64,000 bases of DNA from Shimia gijangensis (GCF_900142085.1 NZ_FQZQ01000001.1:124001-188000), one strand, 5' to 3'. Counted from the stretch's first letter, positions 1-8,871 are shown. The notes: generated from the letters alone by a model not told the origin. Made by a program: numbers and translations.

Positions 1-677
1 TGTTCCTGACCCTTCAAAAACAGGCCATTGCGTTGGTTCAGGCTGCACGTGAGGCCACAGGTGTTGACACGGTCCGCATTGCCGGGTGTCTGCCGCCGTT
101 ACATGGATCCTATCGCCCGGACATGGCGCGCAGCCACGACGATTTGCTGCCGGCCTATCGCGAAATTGCGGCACCGCAGGTTGATGCCTGCGATGTATTC
201 CTTTGCGAGACATTGTCTTCGGTGGCTGAGGTCACCGCGGCAGCGCAGGCCGGGGTTGAAACCGGCGTGCCAACATGGGTGTCGATGACCTTGAACGATG
301 ACGACAGCGGCACTCTGCGATCGGGTGAAACGCTCGAGGCCGCGTTGGATGCGCTCGACGGGATGGGGCACACAGGGATAATGCTGAATTGTTCCAAGCC
401 CGAGGTGGTTGACGCCAATCTTGGCGCATTGTTGGCGCGTAACAAACCTGTCGGTGCTTACGCCAACGGTTTCACGGGCATTGATGCGCTTGAAATCGGT
501 GGCACGGTTTCAGAATTGAAGGCCCGTCAGGATTTGACGCCCGAAGCCTATGCTGAGTTCGCGATGGGTTGGGTCAAAATGGGTGCGACGTTTACGGGGG
601 GATGTTGTGAAGTTGGGCCCGCCCACATCGCAGCCCTCGCAGAGCGTCTGATTGCAGATGGCTACAAGGTGATTTGA
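1..677 (+). CDS. Homocysteine S-methyltransferase family protein (5' end cut by window)
   Basis: The reading frame is open from base 3, so the true start lies upstream of the window; the TTG at 33 is an internal Leu codon, not a start. Visible motifs are CLPP early on, NCSKPE near 387-404, and GGCCEVGP with adjacent cysteines encoded at 603-608. The NCS cysteine plus the CC pair are the zinc ligands of the Pfam S-methyl_trans family, which moves a methyl group from betaine or S-methylmethionine to homocysteine. The downstream GbdR-like regulator and dimethylglycine dehydrogenase favour a betaine-homocysteine methyltransferase role making dimethylglycine. An MmuM-like S-methylmethionine role cannot be excluded without the N-terminus. 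The gene ends 1 base before the next start, so the two are probably co-transcribed. Confidence 0.85.
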   Translation, partial: FLTLQKQAIALVQAAREATGVDTVRIAGCLPPLHGSYRPDMARSHDDLLPAYREIAAPQVDACDVFLCETLSSVAEVTAAAQAGVETGVPTWVSMTLNDDDSGTLRSGETLEAALDALDGMGHTGIMLNCSKPEVVDANLGALLARNKPVGAYANGFTGIDALEIGGTVSELKARQDLTPEAYAEFAMGWVKMGATFTGGCCEVGPAHIAALAERLIADGYKVI

Positions 678-678
678 T

Positions 679-1665
679 ATGACAGCCGGAGTTCGCCAGA
701 AAGAGTTTGTAAACGTCAGCAAGGTCTGGCGAATTGACATATTGCTGGCGGACGATTTTGTCCTGACAGAGTTGGCAGGCATTGTGGATGTCCTGATGAT
801 CGCAAACCGCGTCAGCGTCAGCCCGGTGTTCGAATGCACCTATCGGTCTCTGCGGGGTGGCATCGTGCGGACCCGTACCGGTGTTCTTGTTGAAACCGAG
901 TGTTTGCCCGAAAAACCGACGGCAGATTACCTGTTTGTGGTTGGTAATTCCAATCCAGACAATCCGGCGTTGTCGGTCGGCAGTACTGTCAAATCCTATA
1001 CCTATCGCAATGCTCAGGTGTTCCTGCTGGCCGAGGCCGCCAGCCGCTATATCAGCGAACATGGTGACCGCCATCAGGCCTTGACCACGCATTGGGAAAA
1101 CAGTGCTTTGTTGCGCGAACGCATTGGATTCTTTGATGCCGGGTCTTCGCTGGCTGTGGAAGACGGTCGCGTCGTAACCTGCGCGGGCATGGAGGCCACG
1201 CTGGACGTCACGCTCAATCTGATTGGGCGGCATGTTTCGGCGGCGACCAAGATGACAGTGGCGGATATCATGCTGCATGAACGTATTCGCGATTTTTCGA
1301 CCCAACAACCGTTTGGCGGGGCCAAATCCACCAGCACCGGTGACAACGAACTGGATCAATGCATCGAATTGATGAGCGCCAACATCGAAGAGCCTCTGCC
1401 GATCAATGATCTGGTGCGCCTTCTCGAGATTTCGAACCGCTCTCTGGAACGCAAATTCCGCACCTATCTGAACACAACGCCCAACACGTTCTACCGCGAA
1501 CTTCGGCTGGCCAGAGCAAACAACCTCTTGCTGAACACAACCCTCAGTGTGCGCGAGGTTGGTTTGGTTTGTGGCTTTGGCAGCGGGTTCAGTGGGCTCT
1601 ATAAAAGTTTCTTTGGGAAAACCCCATTGGTTGTACGAAAAGAGCGCCGCGCGGCGCAAACATAA
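679..1665 (+). CDS. GlxA/GbdR-like AraC-family transcriptional regulator
   Basis: This 328-residue protein has an N-terminal DJ-1/PfpI-like (class I amidotransferase fold) domain, roughly residues 15-190, and a C-terminal AraC/XylS double helix-turn-helix, roughly 215-320 (...NRSLERKFRTYL... and ...REVGLVCGFGSG...). The architecture is that of the GlxA family, which includes GbdR and ArgR of Pseudomonas. GbdR senses glycine betaine and dimethylglycine and activates betaine catabolism. The gene lies 1 base after a homocysteine methyltransferase and 104 bases before a dimethylglycine dehydrogenase-like gene, so control of betaine/dimethylglycine use is the likely job. That role is inferred from family and context; no operator was identified. 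Confidence 0.88.
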   Translation: MTAGVRQKEFVNVSKVWRIDILLADDFVLTELAGIVDVLMIANRVSVSPVFECTYRSLRGGIVRTRTGVLVETECLPEKPTADYLFVVGNSNPDNPALSVGSTVKSYTYRNAQVFLLAEAASRYISEHGDRHQALTTHWENSALLRERIGFFDAGSSLAVEDGRVVTCAGMEATLDVTLNLIGRHVSAATKMTVADIMLHERIRDFSTQQPFGGAKSTSTGDNELDQCIELMSANIEEPLPINDLVRLLEISNRSLERKFRTYLNTTPNTFYRELRLARANNLLLNTTLSVREVGLVCGFGSGFSGLYKSFFGKTPLVVRKERRAAQT

Positions 1666-1769
1666 CAATATAAGCAGGGGGTTTCCCTTTCATTTAGTGA
1701 CGTATTTGGAATGTTTTTTTCGACCCAAACTGACAGAATACGCACGACTCAGGATCGTTGGAGAAAAAA

Positions 1770-4220
1770 ATGGCTGATCTTCCTAACAAGGCCCGCGTGG
1801 TCATTATCGGTGGCGGTATTGTAGGCTGTTCGGTGGCCTATCACCTCGCGAAACTCGGCTGGAAGGATGTGGTTCTTCTGGAACGCAAGCAACTGACCTC
1901 TGGCACGACATGGCATGCTGCTGGCCTGATTGGTCAGCTGCGCGCGACCGCGAATATGACCAAGCTGGCGCGCTATTCTGCCGAATTGTACCTCGGACTG
2001 GAGGAAGAGACCGGCGTCGCGACAGGCATGCGTCAGGTCGGATCCGTGTCGGCTGCGCTGACGGATGAGCGTCTGGAAGAACTCTATCGCACTGCCGCCA
2101 TGGCACGTGCTTTTGGTGTTCCCGTGGAAGAGCTTTCGCCAAAGGAAGTTTTGGAAAAATACGAACATATCAATCTTGACGGGGTCACTGGTGGTGTCTG
2201 GTTGCCAACCGATGGTCAGGCCGATCCGGCCAACATCGCGCTGGCACTGGCCAAAGGCGCACGTCAGATGGGCGCAACGGTCAAAGAACGCATCAAAGTC
2301 ACGGGTATGTCCAAAGAGGGGCGTCGCGTCACAGGCGTGGACTGGGCCAGCGATGACGGCAAGGAACAGGGCCATATCGCTTGTGACATGATCGTCAACT
2401 GCGCGGGTATGTGGGGCCATGAGGTTGGTAAAATGGCGGGAAGCAATGTTCCGCTGCATGCTTGTGAACACTTCTACATCGTCACCGAAGGCATCGACAA
2501 ACTGGCTCAGATGCCGGTTCTCCGCGTGCCGGATGAATGCGCTTATTATAAAGAGGATGCCGGAAAAATTCTGCTCGGTGCCTTTGAACCCAACGCCAAG
2601 CCTTGGGGCATGAACGGTATCGCGGACAGTTTTGAGTTCGATCAGCTGCCCGAAGATTTCGACCATTTCGAACCCATTCTGGAAGCCGCTGTCAATCGTA
2701 TGCCGATGCTTGCCGAGGCGGGCATTCACACCTTCTTCAATGGTCCCGAAAGCTTTACGCCGGACGATGCCTACCACCTTGGCCTCGCGCCCGAGATGGA
2801 CAACGTCTGGGTCGCTGCCGGGTTCAACTCGATCGGTATCCAGTCGGCCGGTGGCGCCGGTATGGCGCTGGCACAATGGATGCAGGACGGCGAGAAACCG
2901 TTTGATCTGGGCGACGTTGACATTAGTCGGATGCACCCGTTCCAGGGCAATAAAACCTATCTTTTCGAACGCTCTAAAGAGACCCTCGGCCTGCTCTATG
3001 CCGATCACTACCCCTATCGCCAAAAGGCCACCGCACGTGGTGTGCGCCGCACGCCATTCCATCACGACCTGCTCGCACAAGGTGCGGTCATGGGCGAGAT
3101 AGGCGGGTGGGAGCGCGCAAACTGGTTTGCCAACGAAGGTCAGGAACGCGAATACCAATACACGTGGAAACGTCAGAACTGGTTTGAAAATTCGGCTGCT
3201 GAACACCGCGCGGTGCGTGAAAACGTCGGCATGTACGACATGTCCTCCTTTGGCAAAATCCGTGTCGAAGGCCCCGACGCCGAAGCCTTTTTGAACTATG
3301 TTGGCGGCGGCAACTATTCAGTACCGAATGGCAAGATCGTCTATACGCAGTTCCTGAATTCGCGCGGCGGTATCGAGGCGGATGTGACCATCACTCGCCT
3401 GACCGAGACTTCCTATCTGGTCGTGACACCAGCGGTGACCCGTCTGGCGGATCAGGTCTGGATGGAGCGTCACAAAGGCAACTTTAATGTGGTCATCACT
3501 GATGTGACCCCTGGCGAAGGTGTGCTGGCCATCATGGGCCCCAACGCGCGCAAGCTCTTGGAAAAAGTATCGCCCGCAGATTTCACCAACGCTACCAACC
3601 CGTTTGGCACCGCGCAGGACATTGAGCTGGGCATGGGGATCGCGCGCGCGCACCGCGTCACTTACGTGGGCGAACTGGGCTGGGAAATCTATGTCTCCGC
3701 AGACATGGCGGGCCACGCCTTTGAAACTCTGTTCGAGGCCGGACAGGACATGGGGCTTAAGCTGTGCGGCATGCACATGATGGATTCATGTCGCATCGAA
3801 AAAGGCTTCCGCCACTTTGGTCATGACATCACCTGCGAAGACCATGTGATCGACGCCGGGCTTGGCTTTGCGGTGAAAACTGACAAGCCCGACTTTATCG
3901 GCAAGGCCGCCGTGCTGGAACGCAAGGAAACCGGGCCGAAACACCGCATGGTGCAGTTCAAACTGACCGATCCCGAACCGCTGTTGTTCCATAATGAACC
4001 CCTGATCCGCGACGGCGAGATTGTCGGCTACATCAGCTCTGGCAACTACGGCCACACGCTGGGCGGTGCCATCGGCATGGGCTACGTGCCCTGCGAAGGT
4101 GAAAAAGCGGCTGACGTGTTGGCCTCAACCTATGAGATCGACGTGATGGGCACCCGCGTGCGCGCCGAGGCGTCGCTCAAGCCGATGTATGATCCCAAGT
4201 CGGAACGGGTCAAAGTTTAA
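1770..4220 (+). CDS. Dimethylglycine/sarcosine dehydrogenase-like FAD protein with GcvT domain
   Basis: This 816-residue enzyme has an N-terminal DAO-type FAD domain (IGGGIVG at 13-19) and C-terminal FAD-dependent-oxidoreductase central and GcvT (aminomethyltransferase) domains from about residue 420. The TSGTTWHAAG segment contains His49, the position of covalent flavin attachment in mitochondrial dimethylglycine and sarcosine dehydrogenases. Such enzymes oxidatively demethylate N-methylglycines and pass the methyl carbon to tetrahydrofolate. I chose ATG 1770 over an in-frame TTG at 1758 because GGAG at 1760-1763 sits 6 bases upstream. The context (methyltransferase plus GbdR-like regulator) favours dimethylglycine as substrate, but sequence alone does not separate it from sarcosine dehydrogenase. 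A strong terminator follows. Confidence 0.88.
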   Translation: MADLPNKARVVIIGGGIVGCSVAYHLAKLGWKDVVLLERKQLTSGTTWHAAGLIGQLRATANMTKLARYSAELYLGLEEETGVATGMRQVGSVSAALTDERLEELYRTAAMARAFGVPVEELSPKEVLEKYEHINLDGVTGGVWLPTDGQADPANIALALAKGARQMGATVKERIKVTGMSKEGRRVTGVDWASDDGKEQGHIACDMIVNCAGMWGHEVGKMAGSNVPLHACEHFYIVTEGIDKLAQMPVLRVPDECAYYKEDAGKILLGAFEPNAKPWGMNGIADSFEFDQLPEDFDHFEPILEAAVNRMPMLAEAGIHTFFNGPESFTPDDAYHLGLAPEMDNVWVAAGFNSIGIQSAGGAGMALAQWMQDGEKPFDLGDVDISRMHPFQGNKTYLFERSKETLGLLYADHYPYRQKATARGVRRTPFHHDLLAQGAVMGEIGGWERANWFANEGQEREYQYTWKRQNWFENSAAEHRAVRENVGMYDMSSFGKIRVEGPDAEAFLNYVGGGNYSVPNGKIVYTQFLNSRGGIEADVTITRLTETSYLVVTPAVTRLADQVWMERHKGNFNVVITDVTPGEGVLAIMGPNARKLLEKVSPADFTNATNPFGTAQDIELGMGIARAHRVTYVGELGWEIYVSADMAGHAFETLFEAGQDMGLKLCGMHMMDSCRIEKGFRHFGHDITCEDHVIDAGLGFAVKTDKPDFIGKAAVLERKETGPKHRMVQFKLTDPEPLLFHNEPLIRDGEIVGYISSGNYGHTLGGAIGMGYVPCEGEKAADVLASTYEIDVMGTRVRAEASLKPMYDPKSERVKV

Positions 4221-4235
4221 GTTATAAAAGTATTG

Positions 4236-4278
4236 AGCCCCGGCATCACAAATGTTGATGCCGGGGCTCTCATTTTTT
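4236..4278 (+). terminator. Rho-independent terminator after the dimethylglycine dehydrogenase gene
   Basis: A perfect 13-bp stem (AGCCCCGGCATCA at 4236-4248 with TGATGCCGGGGCT at 4256-4268) has a 7-base loop and is followed by CTCATTTTTT. It starts 15 bases after the stop codon. Confidence 0.9.
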
Positions 4279-4339
4279 GAGGTTTCTTTTCGCAAATCTC
4301 CTGCCATAAGAATTCGGTAGCTCATTCAGGAGTGCCGGA

Positions 4340-5248
4340 ATGGCGCAGCCCCCAATTAAATCCCAGGCCGAAGATACCCCACGAGGATTCGCCTTTGCGG
4401 TGACGGCCTATGTGCTTTGGGGTTTTTTACCGCTCTATATGAAACTGCTGTCTCATATCCCGCCAATTGAGGTCGTGGCGCACCGGGTCATTTGGTCTAT
4501 TCCAATAGCCGGGTTGGTGTTGATTGCGCTAAAACGCACCCATGATCTCAAGGCGGCCCTTGGCAATCCGCGTATGCTGGCGATGGCTTGCCTGACCGCC
4601 GCGCTGGTTTCGGTTAACTGGGCGATTTACGTTTGGGCCATCACAAGTGGAAACGCGCTGGATGCGGCCCTTGGTTACTACATCAACCCATTGTTTAGCA
4701 TCGGTCTTGGGGCCGTTTTTCTGGGGGAACGTTTGACGCGGGCACAGTTCGTCGCCATTGGCCTTGCCTCTGCGGGCGTTGCGGTCCTGATTGTTGACGC
4801 TGGTTCGTTGCCCTGGGCGGCATTGGGGCTAACATTCAGCTGGGGTTTTTACGCGATGTTCAAACGGTCTTTGCCTATCGGACCTAATCAGGGCTTCCTG
4901 CTCGAGGTTCTGATCCTCGCCATACCTGCAGTAGGCTATGCTGCTTGGCTAACTGCCTCGGGTACGGCGCATTTCGGGATTGGTCTTTACGATACCGCTT
5001 TGCTGGTGGGGTGCGGCGCAGTCACGGCAGTGCCGCTTATGGTCTACGCCAACGGAGCCAAGCTGGTGCGCCTGTCGACGATGGGTATCCTGCAATACAT
5101 CGCGCCAACGATGATCTTCGTCACCGCAATCCTCGCGTTCGGAGAAGAAATCGGGCAGGGGCGGATGATCGCGTTTCCCCTGATCTGGGCCGCTTTGGTG
5201 GTCTATTCAATTCCTATGGTGCGTCAGCTGCGCCAACCGAAACCCTAA
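4340..5248 (+). CDS. rarD: RarD-like EamA (DMT superfamily) permease
   Basis: This 302-residue hydrophobic protein has about ten transmembrane segments in two EamA repeats. The opening pattern (FAFAVTAYVLWGFLPLYMKL, then AHRVIWSIP) is typical of the RarD subfamily. RarD proteins are inner-membrane transporters whose substrate is usually unknown, although chloramphenicol resistance has been linked to the Pseudomonas member. AGGAGTGCCGG precedes the ATG. The gene has its own unit between a terminator and a convergent SGNH hydrolase whose end it overlaps by 3 bases. Confidence 0.87.
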   Translation: MAQPPIKSQAEDTPRGFAFAVTAYVLWGFLPLYMKLLSHIPPIEVVAHRVIWSIPIAGLVLIALKRTHDLKAALGNPRMLAMACLTAALVSVNWAIYVWAITSGNALDAALGYYINPLFSIGLGAVFLGERLTRAQFVAIGLASAGVAVLIVDAGSLPWAALGLTFSWGFYAMFKRSLPIGPNQGFLLEVLILAIPAVGYAAWLTASGTAHFGIGLYDTALLVGCGAVTAVPLMVYANGAKLVRLSTMGILQYIAPTMIFVTAILAFGEEIGQGRMIAFPLIWAALVVYSIPMVRQLRQPKP

Positions 5249-5940
5249 CCTGGGATCGCCTTGGCAATTTGTCCGGCCCACACAGCATAGGCGTCTTCTG
5301 AGGGGTGGAATCCATCAATCGCCACAAATCGGGGCTCATAGGGCAAATCAAGCGCCAGATGGCTGACGTCTTCCTGCGACTGTGCGATGCCCGCCAGAAC
5401 ACGATCGAGCCTTACCGCATGACACCCCAGCACCCACCGAAGGGGCTGTGGCAGTAGTGGAAAATGGTGCATTGGCGGCAGGCCTGAGAGGATCACATGC
5501 CTGACACCATGGCGCCTGCGCAGGTGATCCATCAGCTTTTTCTGTCGCGCCTGGAACATCTTGGAAGAGGTAAAACGCGTGGTGTCATTCACCCCATGCA
5601 CCAAAAGGGCCGTGTCAAAGGTCTGATCCGGCAACTCAGACAGCTTTCTTAACGAGGTTTTTGTGGTGGCCCCGATCTCTGCCTCCAGATGCCAAGTCAA
5701 CGGGCCGTGTTGTTCCATCACCTTCGAAAGCTGACCGCCCAGACCTTTGGACTGCGTTCTGGCACCAACCCCTGCCGCCGAACTGTCGCCCAGAATCAAA
5801 AGCCGTAATCCATCGCCCTTGCCTCCGGATCGCGGTCCCGGCGGTTCGGGCAGCTGTTGTGCTGTGCGCCGCACCCACAGGCCTTGGGCAAGCAACACCG
5901 GCGCAAGTAGGAGCCTTGCAATTTGATCCAACGCCATCAT
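5245..5940 (-). CDS. SGNH/GDSL-type esterase/lipase family protein
   Basis: The protein is about 231 residues. Block I (ILGDSSAAG, nucleophile Ser) comes after a hydrophobic N-terminus; a GVND block follows, and the C-terminal block DGFHPSEDAY carries the Asp and His of the triad. These are the signatures of SGNH hydrolases acting on esters of lipids or glycans. The N-terminal stretch (IARLLLAPVLLAQGLWV) could be a signal anchor. I chose the ATGATG at 5940 because AGAGG lies just upstream and the preceding gene's TGA ends 1 base away, suggesting translational coupling; an in-frame ATG at 5961 is the alternative. The substrate is unknown. Confidence 0.82.
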   Translation of the reverse strand: MMALDQIARLLLAPVLLAQGLWVRRTAQQLPEPPGPRSGGKGDGLRLLILGDSSAAGVGARTQSKGLGGQLSKVMEQHGPLTWHLEAEIGATTKTSLRKLSELPDQTFDTALLVHGVNDTTRFTSSKMFQARQKKLMDHLRRRHGVRHVILSGLPPMHHFPLLPQPLRWVLGCHAVRLDRVLAGIAQSQEDVSHLALDLPYEPRFVAIDGFHPSEDAYAVWAGQIAKAIPG

Positions 5941-5941
5941 G

Positions 5942-6358
5942 TCAGCCTCTTGTGACAGCATCCTTATGCTTAAGAAAGCGAGGGTCGCTCATGACCCGCG
6001 CGTTCATCGCCTCGCGCAAAGCCTTGACCGTTTTGTAGGGGCGAATGGCAACCTCAAATTTCTGGATGAGGCCATCATCATCAAGTGTCAAAAGATCAAC
6101 TCCAACCGCATCAAGATCACCGACCTTGCACTGGAACTCTAAGATCCAGTCTTTTCCCTCGCCAAGAATGCGACGATACCGGAATTCAGTAAAGATCTTA
6201 CCCACATGACCAAGAAGCATGGCCACCGGCTCGCGGCCGGTCCACGTGGCCCAGTACGTGGGCGGTAAAAAGGTGACGTCCTCGGCCAAAAGGCCCTCGA
6301 TCAACGTGTCATCACCTGAGGCAATAACCTCTTGAATGCGCTGGATGGTTGGGTGCAT
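5942..6358 (-). CDS. SnoaL-like / NTF2-fold protein
   Basis: This small 138-residue protein starts MHPTIQRIQEVIASGDDTLIEGLLAEDV, continues with an aromatic-rich TYWATWTGREPVAML segment, and ends in the beta strands typical of the SnoaL/NTF2 alpha+beta barrel. Members serve as polyketide cyclases, isomerases or ligand-binding proteins, and most bacterial ones have no assigned activity. GAGGAAGG precedes the ATG at good spacing. It is the first gene of a two-gene minus-strand unit with the SGNH hydrolase downstream. I cannot infer a reaction. Confidence 0.75.
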   Translation of the reverse strand: MHPTIQRIQEVIASGDDTLIEGLLAEDVTFLPPTYWATWTGREPVAMLLGHVGKIFTEFRYRRILGEGKDWILEFQCKVGDLDAVGVDLLTLDDDGLIQKFEVAIRPYKTVKALREAMNARVMSDPRFLKHKDAVTRG

Positions 6359-6458
6359 GAGACCTTCCTCGTATTTTGTCCAAGACTGCCGATATCTTTT
6401 GCTTAGGCAAGGCTGACGTTGGGTTGCCGATCCGAGGCTGGGTCTTTAAAGCCTGCGC

Positions 6459-7115
6459 ATGGCAGTTTCATCCGATTATACCCCGCCCATGGATCCGCTC
6501 GTGGTCCTGCACGAAGATCACGAGATCGTCGTCGTCGACAAGCCTGCCGGACTGTTGTCTGTGCCGGGCCGGGGGGACCATCTGGCGGATTGTCTTTTGA
6601 CCCGTTTGCAAGTGGCCTTTCCCACCGCTCTATTGGTGCATCGGCTGGATCGCGACACCTCGGGCGTATTGGTGTTCGGACTGACCCCTCATGCACAGCG
6701 AAACCTGTCGATGCAGTTTGAAAAGCGATCGACGAAAAAGACTTATGTCGCGCGGCTTGAGGGACGGATGGAGGAAAAATCCGGCACCGTTGATTTGCCT
6801 TTGATTGTCGATTGGGAGAACCGCCCCCGCCAGATGGTATGCCATGACACGGGCAAGCAAGCGGTGACCGATTGGCGTGTGCTGAAGGTGTCAGACGATG
6901 ACACCCGTGTACGGTTGTCGCCCAAGTCCGGACGCACGCATCAGCTACGCGTGCACATGCAGGCGCTGGGCCATCCGATCTTAGGGGATCCTTTGTATGC
7001 CAAAGGAGCGGCCCGTGAGGACTATGACCGGATGATGCTGCATTCCGAAGAACTGCGTATCAATCATCCTGACAGTGGCCGAGGGATGAGTTTTCGGGCC
7101 AAGGCGCCATTTTAG
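6459..7115 (+). CDS. RluA-family 23S rRNA/tRNA pseudouridine synthase
   Basis: The 218-residue length matches the short RluA class (about 219 residues in E. coli). The catalytic motif HRLDRDTSGVLVF is present with its Asp nucleophile, as are the N-terminal VVDKPAGLLSVPG and the later SGRTHQLRVHMQ and GDPLY motifs. There is no S4 domain, consistent with RluA rather than RluC/D. The enzyme isomerises specific uridines in 23S rRNA and/or tRNA-Phe. The start is uncertain: ATG 6459 has no clear Shine-Dalgarno, and ATG 6489 (MDPLVV) is possible. The gene is monocistronic and convergent with the fucosyltransferase. Confidence 0.9.
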   Translation: MAVSSDYTPPMDPLVVLHEDHEIVVVDKPAGLLSVPGRGDHLADCLLTRLQVAFPTALLVHRLDRDTSGVLVFGLTPHAQRNLSMQFEKRSTKKTYVARLEGRMEEKSGTVDLPLIVDWENRPRQMVCHDTGKQAVTDWRVLKVSDDDTRVRLSPKSGRTHQLRVHMQALGHPILGDPLYAKGAAREDYDRMMLHSEELRINHPDSGRGMSFRAKAPF

Positions 7116-7124
7116 AAACTGAAG

Positions 7125-7190
7125 AGGGGCGTCGCCCCTTATGACGTTTCTGCCCAGGCAAAGGCGATGCTCACCCCAGTGTATTTTCGA
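7125..7190. repeat. Intergenic repeat, copy A (hairpin plus conserved tail)
   Basis: The copy opens with a GC hairpin (AGGGGC 7125-7130, loop GTC, GCCCCT 7134-7139). It then carries AGGCAAAGGC at 7156-7165 and GCTCACCCC at 7169-7177. The same ordered parts occur at 30872-30945. Both copies lie between convergent genes, which suggests a bidirectional transcription end or a dispersed intergenic repeat. Confidence 0.55.
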
Positions 7191-7213
7191 AATTGTGAAG
7201 CACAGGCTTTGCT

Positions 7214-8059
7214 CTAGGCAGAAATCCGGTGCCAGTCATTTGGTAGAATATCCGGGTTTTGCATGCCTTTTGCGGCGAACCAGTCTGTCGGAGCGGCCAC
7301 AATTTTTTCCGGATTATTGTTGAGCCATGCGCCCCACCAAGAGAATGAACTATTGGCGATGATATTGTGTTGGCAGAGGCTCATCAGGCGCAGGTCTTCA
7401 AAGTCGGTTTTTGGGCCGTTAATGTCGACAACGACCTTTTCGAAACGCAGGGGCAGATTGTCATGGGCCCACTGCGGATCATCTGAAAACACAAAAATCG
7501 TTGGTCTGCCAATCTGGCGAGCTGCGATGTGTTCAATCGCTGCATTGTAGTAGTCTTCTGAGCAAACGCCGTGTGCACCCACCGCGAGGTAGTCGCCGCG
7601 ACGCACATGCAGAGACACAGACGTCGTTAAGTTGATGTGGTCAGCAATCGCTGCATTTTCCGGTGACGGAGCCGGGGTTGGCTGGAACACCTGTCGCAAA
7701 TGGTCGGCGATTTCGGCGAAATACTGCTCGGATTGCCAGTAGCCGTGCAGGTAGCTGTTGTCGGTCCACTGTGCAAAACCGGAATTATACCCAAGATCCT
7801 TTTCACGCTGAAACCTTGGGTCGCTACCAAAGACCCTCCAAAGACCATAACGCAAAATTCCGTCATGTTTCGCGGGGGGTAGCGATGGTGCTGGCGTAAT
7901 GTCCAGATCGAAAACTTCGGTCAACGGGCGTGTGCCATTGTTCTCAATACTGCGGAAATCGAGCGCCAGCTTGGTGCCCAAACGGGTGGCCAGCGCCTGA
8001 CCGGCCGCATATTGAAACATCTGGTTGCCGAGACCACCAAACAGCCGCGCGAAGATCAT
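7214..8059 (-). CDS. GT11-family alpha-1,2-fucosyltransferase-like glycosyltransferase
   Basis: This 281-residue protein begins MIFARLFGGLGNQMFQYAAG, the N-terminal signature of glycosyltransferase family 11. HVRRGDY, the GDP-fucose-binding motif of this superfamily, and the C-terminal NSSFSWWGAWLN motif are also present. The family transfers L-fucose from GDP-fucose to galactose in O-antigen or capsule. I chose ATG 8059 because AAGGAAG lies upstream and the GT11 motif begins at residue 6; the longer open frame to 8140 has no family match. The gene is divergent from an FkbM methyltransferase. No GDP-fucose synthesis genes are in the window, so the donor must come from elsewhere. Confidence 0.9.
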   Translation of the reverse strand: MIFARLFGGLGNQMFQYAAGQALATRLGTKLALDFRSIENNGTRPLTEVFDLDITPAPSLPPAKHDGILRYGLWRVFGSDPRFQREKDLGYNSGFAQWTDNSYLHGYWQSEQYFAEIADHLRQVFQPTPAPSPENAAIADHINLTTSVSLHVRRGDYLAVGAHGVCSEDYYNAAIEHIAARQIGRPTIFVFSDDPQWAHDNLPLRFEKVVVDINGPKTDFEDLRLMSLCQHNIIANSSFSWWGAWLNNNPEKIVAAPTDWFAAKGMQNPDILPNDWHRISA

Positions 8060-8142
8060 GGTAAGCCACTTCCTTTTGGCGTAAAACACAGCCTTGTTAG
8101 CAGAGGTCAGCTCTGCGGGCGAGGCAGAAATCAGGAGCAAAC

Positions 8143-8823
8143 ATGAGCGTTCGAAGCGAGCTGAGTAAATTCTGGCGGATCATGACAGACCCGGCGTATC
8201 GCGCATTTCGCGCGGAATACAAAGCCTTTCGCGCAGCGCATGGCAAGAATACGCCCGCGTCCTATACAGGGTTGATGCCCGGCGATGTGGTGCTGGACAT
8301 CGGCGGTTATCACGGAGACTGGGCCGAGGCGATGGCGGCGCGTTATGCGGTGAATGTGCATGTGTTCGAGCCGCACCCGCGGTTTGCAACCATGATTGAG
8401 CAGCGATTTGCAGAACGCGACGACGTGGTGCCGCATGCCTATGCCATCGGCAGCGCTGACGCTGAGTTGCTTCTGTCTGATGATGAAAATGCATCTTCCG
8501 CCTTGGTGGCCGATGGTCCAACCGCCAAAGGGGCTGTCCGCAATGTTGCGGAGGTGTTCAAAGAGTTTGGATTTGAAAAGATTGGCGCGACCAAAATGAA
8601 CATCGAAGGCGGTGAGTACGACCTGCTGCCTGCCTTGATTGAGAACGGTTTAATAGATCAGTTCGAACGCATCACAGTCCAGTTTCACAAGTTCAGCGAA
8701 GGGGATCGCAAGCGACGCGATGATATCCGCGAGGCTCTGTCCAAGACCCATACTTGTGTCTGGTGCTACCCGTTCATTTGGGAAGAATGGCATCACAAAG
8801 CTCTTAGAGGGTCGCCAGAATAA
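8143..8823 (+). CDS. FkbM-family SAM-dependent methyltransferase
   Basis: The protein has 226 residues. The SAM-binding glycine motif VVLDIGGYHGDW is followed by the acidic strand end VHVFEPHP. KMNIEGGEYDLLPALIE is the hallmark of the FkbM family. These enzymes O-methylate sugars or polyketides, and in Gram-negatives they often decorate surface glycans, which fits the divergent fucosyltransferase and a GT25 gene about 2.4 kb downstream. AGGAGCAAAC precedes the ATG. A 6-bp hairpin (8100-8116) lies in the short leader. The acceptor sugar is unknown. Confidence 0.88.
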   Translation: MSVRSELSKFWRIMTDPAYRAFRAEYKAFRAAHGKNTPASYTGLMPGDVVLDIGGYHGDWAEAMAARYAVNVHVFEPHPRFATMIEQRFAERDDVVPHAYAIGSADAELLLSDDENASSALVADGPTAKGAVRNVAEVFKEFGFEKIGATKMNIEGGEYDLLPALIENGLIDQFERITVQFHKFSEGDRKRRDDIREALSKTHTCVWCYPFIWEEWHHKALRGSPE

Positions 8824-8824
8824 T

Positions 8825-8851
8825 AAACGCCGGGGATGGACCCCGGCGTTT
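8825..8851. terminator. Bidirectional terminator between the FkbM and aldehyde dehydrogenase genes
   Basis: An 11-bp perfect stem (AAACGCCGGGG 8825-8835, loop ATGGA, CCCCGGCGTTT 8841-8851) lies right after the FkbM stop and 20 bases from the end of the convergent aldehyde dehydrogenase. The A/T-flanked stem can act in both directions. Confidence 0.8.
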
Positions 8852-8871
8852 GAATTTGCTGGTCGGGTGTT

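Noticed and set aside
592-1668. Long minus-strand open frame (358 codons) opposite the GlxA-type regulator
   Set aside because: It covers a gene with a clear AraC/DJ-1 pattern on the plus strand. The minus-strand translation shows no family motif or ribosome site.
1749-3206. 485-codon minus-strand open frame opposite the dimethylglycine dehydrogenase gene
   Set aside because: It mirrors the codon pattern of the real gene and has no recognisable domain.
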